Shown piece after piece: positions 8,057 to 16,867 of a stretch of DNA of 30,707 bases. The DNA is from Stephanodiscus triporus (taxonomy: Eukaryota > Bacillariophyta > Thalassiosirophyceae > Thalassiosirales > Thalassiosiraceae): contig JALLAZ010000023.1 of the NCBI GenBank assembly GCA_036939755.1, forward strand, positions 1 to 30,707. The letters are read 5' to 3'. Every line of letters starts with the position of its first letter. Within the stretch, counting starts at the first letter, position 1. Under the pieces are notes generated by a model. It saw nothing but the letters and a program-made list of their open reading frames with translations, did not search any database and was not told the DNA's origin. A program made the position numbers and the translations under genes.

Positions 8057-11000
8057 GTGGGAGTTGAAGAGAAGAGCTCGCGTGTCGTTGCCCCAACTGC
8101 CGTCGCCATCATGTCCACCAACTGGCGCCAGGGGACACCCCTCAGCAAACCGCGCTCCAAAGGCGACATCGTCACCGGAAGGGCCAACGCCGGCGGCGCG
8201 GTCGTCCCGTCGTCGTCGTCGTCGTCAACCTATCCCGCGACGTCCGGTGGTCTATACGATCTCGATGCCCTCGACGAAGAGTTGGTGACGGCTACTGGAC
8301 CTTCGTCCTCGGCCTACCACGACGCGATAGAGCCCAAGCTCGACAATCTTAGGTCCTTGAACAAGTCCAAGGCGACGTTCAGGGAGATGATACGCGCCGC
8401 CGAGGCCGACGCCGCGAACCACGCCGCGAGGATGCGCAGCCTCAACGAAAGTCGATCCGCCGCCGCGACGGCGGGCGGGGGCGGGGGCGGGGGCAGGGGC
8501 GGGGACGGCGCCGGAGGTCGCGGGGGCGGAGCCGGCGGGAGAGATGGCACCTCGTGGCGGGAGCGACTCGAACGGCGGAAAAAGTGGGATGCCAAATCTG
8601 AGGCATTGAAGAAGGAGGTTGCGACGATCGTCAGGCTGATAGACACGCCCATCGAGGGGACGCAGGCCGAGGTGGCGTCTGAGCGGCTGGCGAGGTGGCA
8701 GAGGGCTCTGGAGCTATACGTGTACTGTCCGGAGGAGACCGGCGTGGACCTGCTGAAGTTGTTGGAGAAACTGATCGAGGGATGTGGCGAGGTGAGTTGG
8801 AGCTCGTTGTTATCGCACTCGCGGCATTTCTGAATTCGTGTGTTACAGCTCATAACTGACCCCGGCATCGATCGAACGCACCTAACCAAATGATCATCAA
8901 GGAGGATGAACTCCTGGATGCTCTGTCGCAAGCGTCCCAAACATGCACATCCCTCGTCGACCAAACCTCCCTCGCCGTTCGTGATGCCGCCGACGCCATG
9001 GCCGAGGCCGAGGACGCGTATCATATCAAGCTGGAGGCACACACCATGCTCGCCAACCGCGCCGCAGAACAATCCGAAAAGATCGAGGAGCAATTCCGCA
9101 CCAACGGGTCCAACGCCCTCAAAATCGGACAGCAGCTCGAGATGGCCGAGGCCAAGAAACGGCAGTGCGACACGGCGTCGTTGTTGATCCGACAATGGTG
9201 GATGATGGAGAATCTGGCCGAGCAGGAGGAGCTCAGCGGAGAGGCCTTGCAGGTAAACGAGGAGGTGCGCGGCATCATCCCCAGCTCGTCCTGTCGCATG
9301 GATCCGATGTTCACCCGTCCGGAGAACAGCCTCGAGGCCGCCAGGGCACTCAAGTCGCTGCGTACCGTGGTGAAGAGTCGGGGGAATTCGGCGAGCGGGG
9401 CGCTCCTGGATCCGGTATCACGGCATCGATTCGACGTCACGAGTCGACTGATTCAGCGTACCTCCGTGGCGCTGGAGTCGCGCTTGATCCAATCGTTCTC
9501 GGAGGTCTACGCGGCGGGGGGGACCTACGACTTCTCGTCGCCAGATGCGGCGACAAGGGCCGGTTGCTTGAATTGGGTGGAGTTGCGTAATTCGGCCATG
9601 GCATTGTCGTACTTTGATGGTGGACGCGGTCTGCATAAGCGATATGTCCAGATGGGTGAGCTGTTACCATGTGTTCACGCAATTGTTTTTACGTGTCAAA
9701 GAACTCTTTCTCACTGATTGTATTGCTCCATCTGTAGTCGTAACGTCGCGTTTCCCCGAGCTGTTTCAGGGTGGTTCGGGGGATACCTCAGATAGTGATG
9801 AGGATAAAGACGATGAGCAGCTCGACATGGACAGCATGAGGCAAAAGCTGTCGAATCTCTTCCACCGTGTCTGTGAAGTTTGCACTGCTGAATTCCAGCT
9901 CATTGCCAATGTCTTCGCCTACTCGGCGAACTTGGGCAAGGGCGGAGGCGATGCCATGTTTGATCTTACTTCTCTTTCGGATGCGATTCCGTTCCAAGTG
10001 GCGAGGGCGTTGCTCCAGCGTGTGATCAGTGATCCGCATGATGGATTACAGGCGCGAATCAATGATTTGTTGGACAGCATTGATCGCCGTGGAGATTTTG
10101 ATGCCGGGACTAAGAAGCTAGGTGAGTTACCGCTAATTTTGTTTTTGCCTTTATGAAAGTGTTGCTTGCGATCTAATATTTTGTTCAAATTTCTTTGTTA
10201 GATACGTTCGTTGTGGTTCATGAGAAGGCGGCTGGGTTGTTCACGATGCTGAAGGACTCGGCGCAGACAATGCTCATGCCTACAGGCAAGAAAAGGTACG
10301 CTTCGAGACTGTGTACATCTTGAGATATCACCAGCAGGTTCACTTATGGCCATTTTTTACTGTCATCGCAATCCCCCCAGCTCGGAGGAATACCAAGCAG
10401 TGAGCGACGAAAATGCACGATCAGTTGCATCCCTGGTCCAATTCTTGACAACCCAAGAAATGGCACTCAGTAGCAGCCACAGAAGAGGTTACCTCAATCT
10501 TGAACTACGTCTTCTCCATCATGAATGCTGTTACTGTCTAGATCGCACTGGGGCCAAGCTTGTCATGCCCAAGAAGTCAGATATGAGGCAAAACACTGCA
10601 TTGGGTCATGTTGGAGGACCTGCTACCTACTCGGCACCAGTCATCCCCTTAGATAAACAGCATTTGAAGAAGATCGGATTCGCTGGATTATTAAACGGGC
10701 CTCTGAAACAGTCAGTGTTACGCCAACCGCTTATGCATGCTACTGACTCACTAGCGAGAGCACGTCTCATGTTTGGAGTTGGGCAAGGAGGATTCGGGGA
10801 TATGGATTCTACGGCTCGCGTCGTCACCGGAATCTTTTCACAAATGTGCAGTTTCTACGGCAGCTCGTTTCTTTTTCCCATCATCGAAGTTGTGGGTAAT
10901 CTTTTGGACACCAACCCACCATCGGCACCGCCCAACTTGCCCTTCGATGAGAATTCTCCTGCGCCCGATCTAGGGGTGGATGGGTCTTTTTGGGTGAGCA

Positions 11001-12045
11001 TTGAAAGGATTCACTCGGCAGCCAAGGCATTTGATCGAGAACTGTGGGCGGAACATCGCGCAGGCAGTGAACGTGTGTGGGAAATCCTTGCTGGAAATCA
11101 TACGAGTCTGACTTTAGCAAAAGATGAAAGAATGAGTTTCTTTCAAGAGTTGGAGGAAAGAGGCGAGACAGCTATATTGCGTGCACTCGACACGATCAGC
11201 ACACACATCCAATGGGTGTTGGTCGCGGGTGGTGAGAATGTGATGAAAAATCGCGTCCTTCACAACTTTAGCGACAAAAGTGGAAGTGGAGTAAGTTCTG
11301 CTGCTGCCTTAATGATCTGTCGTTCGTTCAATTCAAGGCTCATTTCCCGCTGCATCTTAACAACAGGGACCATACGCTTTACCAGCTGGGTCGTCATTGG
11401 AAAATGCAAACAGTCCAGCGGTCAAGTCTTTGACATTTTGTCTAAGAGCGCAATTTGTTCACATCCAAGCAGCCCTTACGCCTCAGTCTCTCTCTGCATT
11501 CTGGACTGCTTTATCAATGAGATTGTACGACATTCTTGTAACAAGGCTCCTTCAGCATTATTTTATATCAATGGTGGTAAGCTGTTTCTAAGGTTGAGTT
11601 TGTTGTTTCGTTAATCGTTTCGGGGTGCTCATTTTCTCACATAAACAATTTCTCTAAGGGCGCTGTCAAATTGTCACGTGATGTTGAGGCATTGCGCTCT
11701 GTCGCCATGCTTGCTGGCACTGATCATCAACACTGGGACATGCTGCGAGAACTTCTTACAGTCTATATGACACCTCCTAATGCGCTTAAAACGATCCTCG
11801 TCGGTCCAGAGGGAGATCCAACTTCCGGCAAAGGATTGTTTGGCCAGGCTGGCAAGGTGCAAGCGTTGGTATTCATGAGTCGAAGGATTGATCATCGAGT
11901 GAAAGTCAATAATGTCTTTCAAAAGAGTACATGGGTAGTGGAACTCTTAGAGGATTTAGGTATCCCAGATCCAACAGATGGGGTCGTAAACATCGCCTTG
12001 TATTCGGCACAATCTCTGCGAAATAGACGGTTGAAACTTAGCTAA
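8057..12045 (+). CDS. SEC10: Exocyst complex component Sec10 (EXOC5), 7 exons
   Basis: Exons 8057-8791, 8902-9655, 9738-10121, 10202-10295, 10381-11290, 11367-11576, 11659-12045 (about 1,157 aa, longer than the usual 700-870). Exocyst subunit for tethering secretory vesicles to the plasma membrane. Family-like segments include a coiled-coil N-part (RAAEQSEKIEEQFRTNGSNA), NSAMALSYFDGGRGLHKRYV (matching the Sec10 F-N-G-G block), AEFQLIANVFAYS with FQVARALLQRVI, HRRGYLNLELRLLHHECC and a C-terminal FWTALSMRLYDILVTRLLQ. Introns are 76-110 bp with GTGAG/GTAAG-type donors. Intron 1 ends at AAG (8901) or, three bases on, GAG (8904), a tandem acceptor costing one Glu; a CTAAC branch site lies just before. 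Met19 (nt 8111) is an alternative start. A Gly/Arg-rich insert follows residue 140. Exons 1-2 are GC-rich, later exons are not. Confidence 0.9.
8208..8226. repeat. (GTC)n microsatellite in SEC10 exon 1
   Basis: Six CGT/GTC units give a poly-Ser tract near residue 52, in the poorly conserved N-terminal extension of Sec10. Confidence 0.8.
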
Positions 12046-12118
12046 GACTCTTGAGAAAAGCAAATGACTTACACAAGAAAAATCTTACTTTAGATGAAAT
12101 ACGACTAATTTGTTTACC

Positions 12119-13255
12119 TCAAGATCTATCATCTTCTGGCGCAAATCGTCTCTTATCAAATACAAAGTTCTCTCCAACCCACAAAGAATTCTTTCCTTTT
12201 CGATTGTTTTTAGCGTCGTCGCCTTCCTTGCCATCAGCATTCCCTTCTTCACTCCACCGCTCATAACCAACTATTCCATGCCTCAACCGTCTGACATCAT
12301 CAAATCCATGCCGTTGTCGTAAATAAGCACCGACCTTTACACATCGAATCCCTCCCGTGCAAAAAAGGAAAACAGGCTCGGAGGGATCAATACATTTTGA
12401 TTTCACTTGGGCATCAAGGACAGACCAAGTCTCCGAAAATGTATTGGTGTTTAACGGCGTGGCAGATATAAAAGATCCCTGCTCGGACTCGTAAATATTA
12501 CGGCAGTCTAATAATTGTACATTTGGTCGACGGAGTTGTTCGTCCCACTCTGATGGGTCGAGTTCTTTGCCAGCATCACTCCAGTCCAATACTCCTTCGC
12601 TATTCGGATTCATCCCATCTCTCAATATGCAGTCTCGTGTCCGAACAACCAATTTATCGAATGTAGGTGTATCGCTCTCAACGACAAGGCCAATGTTGGG
12701 TGGATTACTTTGAAAGGTATCAAAGGGTAGACACCCATCGCTACCAAATACCCGTAACAAAGCGCCCAAATTACCAGTGGGTACAGCGAACTGTGCGTTA
12801 ATGCCCTCCTTTGCTACATAAACTGTGCCTCGTAAGCCTTCGATAGTTCTCAGTCGCTCAAATATGATATCTCGTAGATTATCTGGTTCGGGGATCGGAA
12901 TAAAACGGTAAAAGCTGAGCAACTGGAGTTTATTGGCTTTGGGGGGAAGTGGGAGTGGCTTCATGGATCTCACTGCAGATGACCCATGAATTGATGGCGA
13001 ATCAGGCAATGATAGAGCGAGCGATGTAGTCGATCTCGGGTTTGGCTGAAATGGGCCTTTTTGCTTGAGAGATACATTATCGGGTTCTAGAGACGGGTGC
13101 TGAAAAAAGTAATGTCGCCGACGGATAGAATCGGCTGGATTAAAAGCTATGACGACGACAGCTGGAAAGATGAATCGCGCAGGTTGATAACGCCAAGCGC
13201 CCAAACAACGTAGCAGTGTTGCGGTCATGAGGAGGGGCCTTTGGTTGGATGGCAC
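12119..13255 (-). CDS. TrhO/YceA-type rhodanese-domain protein (tRNA uridine hydroxylase family)
   Basis: 378 aa, single exon. The UPF0176/TrhO N-terminal domain is at about 110-200 (LLSFYRFIPIPEPDNLRD, GTVYVAKEGINAQFAVP), followed by a rhodanese domain with QLLDCRNIYESEQGSFISA, TPLNTNTFSETW and the active-site loop FLFCTGGIRCVKVGAYLRQ (Cys299). Bacterial TrhO makes 5-hydroxyuridine at the tRNA wobble base; eukaryotic relatives (TSTD2-like) are less studied, so tRNA modification is inferred. The Cys-rich tail that follows the rhodanese domain in many homologues is absent: the frame stops soon after GENFVFDKRRF, and the 73 bp to the SEC10 stop encode no Cys cluster. The first 60 residues contain a hydrophobic stretch ending V-I-A-F-N-P, compatible with an organelle signal of the A|F type, but this is not certain. 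Confidence 0.85.
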   Translation of the reverse strand: MPSNQRPLLMTATLLRCLGAWRYQPARFIFPAVVVIAFNPADSIRRRHYFFQHPSLEPDNVSLKQKGPFQPNPRSTTSLALSLPDSPSIHGSSAVRSMKPLPLPPKANKLQLLSFYRFIPIPEPDNLRDIIFERLRTIEGLRGTVYVAKEGINAQFAVPTGNLGALLRVFGSDGCLPFDTFQSNPPNIGLVVESDTPTFDKLVVRTRDCILRDGMNPNSEGVLDWSDAGKELDPSEWDEQLRRPNVQLLDCRNIYESEQGSFISATPLNTNTFSETWSVLDAQVKSKCIDPSEPVFLFCTGGIRCVKVGAYLRQRHGFDDVRRLRHGIVGYERWSEEGNADGKEGDDAKNNRKGKNSLWVGENFVFDKRRFAPEDDRS

Positions 13256-13452
13256 GCAGTCGACGAAGAGACAAAACAGCTCGCGGCGGTTTTTGGTCGA
13301 GACTTCAGGTTCAGTTTAATAGTGTAAACGTCGTGCTCTACACTCTCTAGAGTACGTCGAGGTACTACCACAGCTACATAGTGCCATACCCACCAACGGG
13401 GCTCGCTCTTACAACTTCATAATATCGTACTCTCCTGTACACTAAGCTCACC
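13256..13452. promoter_or_regulatory. Divergent promoter region, TrhO-like / FTCD_C
   Basis: This 197-bp head-to-head spacer has TATCGTA at 13423-13429, 23 bp before the plus-strand start codon, running into GTACTCTCCTGTAC. A CTCTCTAGAGTACGTCGAGG stretch lies at 13342-13361. No gene is seen. Confidence 0.5.
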
Positions 13453-14130
13453 ATGACATTCAAGTCTCTTCCTGTAGAGCAGTTCCTTGCCAACCTTGCG
13501 GCCAAGCAGCCCACCCCTGGCGGAGGCGCCGCCGCCGCTATCGGGGCTTCCATCGGCTCTGCTGCCGCGAGTATGGCAGCTGCATACACCCAACGCAAGA
13601 AAGACAGGGTGAGCGGCGCTGCCGACAGGGCTGAATCGTTGATCGCGGTGCTGGAGGTTTCGCCTTTATTGGAGGCGGCGGACGACGATGCAGTTGCGTA
13701 TGCAGACTTGCAACGCACGTGGAACAATGATAGCGACAACATATCGGTGGAAGAAAAGGCGGCTATAGAGGCTCGGGCGTTGGCGATTCCAACGAAAATA
13801 CTGGAAGCATGCCACTCTCGAATACTTCAGATAAATGATTTTTTGCCTCACTGCAATCCAAACATAACGAGTGACGCCAAGGTGGGGATACATCAACTGG
13901 CAGGTGCCGCAAGAGCTGCCTATCAAGTGAGTGATTATGAATTTCACCGTACATTGCTTGGTCAACGTTGAATCCACCTCATCTGGTCTTCTCTCCCTTT
14001 GTGTTGTGTACTAAAATTAAATTAGACTGTGCTGGTAAACTCCCCACGTGAAGAGGAGAAGATTCGATTAATAAAGTTGTTAAAAGACATAAGGGAGATG
14101 GAAGATGAGGTCTTGAAGCTAGATTGTTGA
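13453..14130 (+). CDS. FTCD_C-domain cyclodeaminase/cyclohydrolase, stand-alone, 2 exons
   Basis: Exons 13453-13926 and 14026-14130; the 99-bp intron (GTGAGT...TTAG) joins AARAAYQ to TVLVNSPREEEK. The product is 192 aa, the size of a single FTCD_C domain. The family signature is the N-terminal FLANLAAKQPTPGGGAAAAI followed by a small-residue helix (GASIGSAAASMAAAY); later come an AVAYADLQRTW segment and the VGIHQLAGAARAAYQ helix. Relatives act on 5-formimino- or 5,10-methenyl-tetrahydrofolate (formimino-THF cyclodeaminase, FchA cyclohydrolase). Without the formiminotransferase half, a role in folate one-carbon metabolism is likely but the exact reaction is open. No targeting peptide is obvious, so it is probably cytosolic. 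Reading through the intron would end the protein at a stop after 14 extra residues. Confidence 0.88.
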
Positions 14131-14575
14131 TCGTAAGGTGGAAGCCTGTTGATTTTTGTTCATTTATGTGTATTGCATTTATGTCGATCTAATTTTTCCT
14201 CATGACGAAATTCCGCAGGCTCGTCTTTGGGCAGGATAAGCACATCACAAATTACAGAACGACCTCTCGGTCCCGGTGTCGAAGTACCTCTAGCATCCGA
14301 CGCACCCCTCGCTCATGGGTAACCTGCTCAAATACTTTTTTGATTAATTGATTCTCAAGAGAGATGAGAGGTTAGTATCAATTGTTACTCGCCCCCCTTT
14401 GTATAACTACAGTCCCTATGCAACCCGTATTGAATAGAGAGTAGACAAAAGATTAGTATCCTCGCCCGTAACCACCACCCTCTCTACACATGAACCTACC
14501 TCGCCGATCATTACGACCTATTCCCGCCTATTTAAAGCTTAGTAGTATCGTATCTACTCTACATAGTATAGTACG
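14131..14575. promoter_or_regulatory. Upstream region of the membrane thioredoxin-like gene, TATA-like box and TATCGTA element
   Basis: Spacer of 445 bp. Near its right end TATTTAAA (14529-14536) looks like a TATA box. GTATCGTATC (14545-14554, core TATCGTA 14546-14552) follows about 10 bp later and ends 23 bp before the start codon at 14576; the start itself lies in GTACGATG. The left part is the 3' flank of the cyclodeaminase gene. No ORF of note and no RNA gene was found. Confidence 0.5.
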
Positions 14576-16636
14576 ATGGGCGCAATCATGAGGTCAATTC
14601 CGAAGACGATACCCTCATCATCGTCCGCATTCGGCAATATTCATCGCGCCCACAGCTTCGGAGGAGGGGGTGTGACGGTCTCGCCGCTACAAGCGTACTT
14701 CATCGGCGTCTCGTGTGCGGTCGTGTTCATGGTGTGCATTTTCTTCGTCGCCGATGCATCCTCCTCTTCCAATGCCGCCACGCCTGGTCGTCGACGTGGC
14801 CGAGGCGGGAGACGCGACAGCAAGTCACCACGAAGGAGGAAAAATCGAAACATCGACCATCCTCCTACCGGTGGCAACGCATCGAATGTACTCGACGATC
14901 ATTTTTTGCGACCTTCCGCCCGGATGGTTGCAAACTCGATTTCCAATGACAGGGCCCGTCGGGGACTGACGAGTAGTTGGAACACCAATCCAATTGCCGC
15001 GAACTCGCAACACCCGGACGCTATTCAAAGTGATGTGCTACTGCCGCAATCTCAGAGCTCAATCGTCGAGCCTGGCGTGCGCCCGTTTGAATCTTCAATG
15101 GTAATTTGCCGTGTCATTGGTCATCATCCGATTGCGCGGAATCGATCTCGGTACAATCAAAATCGGGCCGCATTGCATCATGAGAATAGCAACCAATTCT
15201 CGACACCGGATACGTATGATGAGCCCGCCTACAGTGAAGGCAAAGTCTGGTCCTTCTCTGCCTTGGATGAGCCTTCCTACGAGTTGTTGAAGCGTATGAA
15301 TTATCAGCCTCTGCACAGGGATTCGAATGAAGGTCCCAATGACACTTCTCACGAGAAAACAAAGGCGCTTGCTTGTCCTTTGGATCCCGTAGAGTGCATC
15401 AAGGAAACCAATTACAACAACCACGTTGCCGCGTCCTCTAGTGAACATGCGGATGATGACAAAGAAAATGTTCACAAGCAGCTAGGGGACGACGCCGATG
15501 ATGTCAGGCTAAAAATGAAAAGCAGCATCAACATGGGCAAGAAGTCTTCCCGGATCACCATAGGAAAAGTAGGATCTGCGCCCATCAACGTTTCATCACC
15601 ATCCAACTACTCGAGTGTAATAGAAATTCAGCGTCGCGGTGGAAACGACGACCCTGATAATCACAACGACGGTACTGACATGCATGACTCTGGCTATTTC
15701 ACAACTGGGTTGAAGGATTCGAGTAAAAGCCATCATTTTGAAGGAACATGTGAGCATGATTCTTCGAATAGTAACACGAATGATATCGATTGGGCACCAT
15801 CTAGTACGGAGTCAACCGGCAAGAACTGTCATTCCAAAACGATGCGGCTGCGGGAATCCGTGGAGGAAGGGCTGCTCGTCAAGACTCGCCCAACATCGCA
15901 AGGCGCCGAGTTGAACCCCGATAAGTCAAATCTAGTGGCCCCACCGGGACGATTGACCGTTCTCATATCAAATGGCGTGAACAACTACTATCAAGCGTCT
16001 AATCAAAAAGCTGCCTTGAGCCTACTAGGCGACCTGCGCATCCCGCACGATGTCGTTGACGGAATGGATCCATCACAAAAAGAAAGAAGGGATGCTTTCT
16101 TCGAAATAAGCGGAGTTCGTGGTAACTATCCTCAGATCTTTTTGACTTCTGAAACTGGAGATGAGCACAGCTTCCTCGGCGGATACGATTGGTTGCATGA
16201 CATCGACTTGAAAGACTTGGAGGCAATTGTCGTCATTGAACGAAATTCGTCCGGCAAGGACGAGCCAAGACGTGGTCCTGTAGACGCAAGTGCTACCCCA
16301 TCTCTTGCAAAAATCACGAGACCAAGCTTGACTATTCTCATCTCGAAAGGAGTCTATGACAATGATCAGGCTGCCAGACAGAAGTCTTCGTTGGATCTTC
16401 TTGATGATCTGTGCATCCCATACGATATCGTTGATGGGATGGATCAATTGCAGCTTGAGAAGAGGGATGTGCTATTCACAATCAGCGGCATCCGAGGCAA
16501 TTATCCTCAGATCTTCTTTCGTGCGAAAGACGGGGATGGGGGATATATTTATCTTGGTGGCTATGATTGGCTTCGTAAGTTGCACGAGAGTGAGATTGCA
16601 GACCTGAAATTGTTTGGTGGCAACCAAGAGAAATGA
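14576..16636 (+). CDS. Single-pass membrane protein with two C-terminal CxxC-less thioredoxin-like (SH3BGR/glutaredoxin-like) repeats
   Basis: 686 aa, single exon; I do not recognise a named protein. Residues 1-39 are Ser/Gly-rich and 40-59 form one membrane helix (YFIGVSCAVVFMVCIFFVAD). A basic stretch (RRRGRGGRRDSKSPRRRKNR) follows, suggesting it stays on the cytosolic side. About 400 residues of acidic, Ser/Asn-rich and probably disordered sequence lead to two homologous domains at about 459-555 and 584-680. Each starts LT(V/I)LIS(N/K)GV, has PHDVVDGMD or PYDIVDGMD, then ISG(V/I)RGNYPQIF and LGGYDWL. The beta-alpha-beta opening and the YPQIF cis-Pro-like motif resemble SH3BGR/glutaredoxin-like folds. 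The CxxC redox site is replaced by the NNYYQA or YDNDQA region, so a redox role is unlikely and a binding role is inferred. Few introns and ordinary GC. Confidence 0.7.
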   Translation: MGAIMRSIPKTIPSSSSAFGNIHRAHSFGGGGVTVSPLQAYFIGVSCAVVFMVCIFFVADASSSSNAATPGRRRGRGGRRDSKSPRRRKNRNIDHPPTGGNASNVLDDHFLRPSARMVANSISNDRARRGLTSSWNTNPIAANSQHPDAIQSDVLLPQSQSSIVEPGVRPFESSMVICRVIGHHPIARNRSRYNQNRAALHHENSNQFSTPDTYDEPAYSEGKVWSFSALDEPSYELLKRMNYQPLHRDSNEGPNDTSHEKTKALACPLDPVECIKETNYNNHVAASSSEHADDDKENVHKQLGDDADDVRLKMKSSINMGKKSSRITIGKVGSAPINVSSPSNYSSVIEIQRRGGNDDPDNHNDGTDMHDSGYFTTGLKDSSKSHHFEGTCEHDSSNSNTNDIDWAPSSTESTGKNCHSKTMRLRESVEEGLLVKTRPTSQGAELNPDKSNLVAPPGRLTVLISNGVNNYYQASNQKAALSLLGDLRIPHDVVDGMDPSQKERRDAFFEISGVRGNYPQIFLTSETGDEHSFLGGYDWLHDIDLKDLEAIVVIERNSSGKDEPRRGPVDASATPSLAKITRPSLTILISKGVYDNDQAARQKSSLDLLDDLCIPYDIVDGMDQLQLEKRDVLFTISGIRGNYPQIFFRAKDGDGGYIYLGGYDWLRKLHESEIADLKLFGGNQEK

Positions 16637-16867
16637 ATTCAGCTGATGGAATGACTGAGTTGATATTACCAGGCGAAATTTCGTGGGGAGTTTGTATTTC
16701 ATTCATTCTTCTGGCGCTTTACAATTCATGTTTATATTTGCATTGAAAAAAAAAACATTCCTCTCTAGCACGATCTTGTCAATTGAAGAAGTCCTCTATC
16801 TACTACTATATTCTTACATTTTTAGCATGGATCGAATTGGTTTCCTTGTATCATCTGGGTTTAGAAT
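16637..16867. other. Tail-to-tail spacer between two membrane-protein genes
   Basis: These 231 AT-rich bases lie between converging stop codons and include a run of 11 A (about 16746-16756). They presumably hold both 3' UTRs. No TATCGTA element or other feature was seen. Confidence 0.5.
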
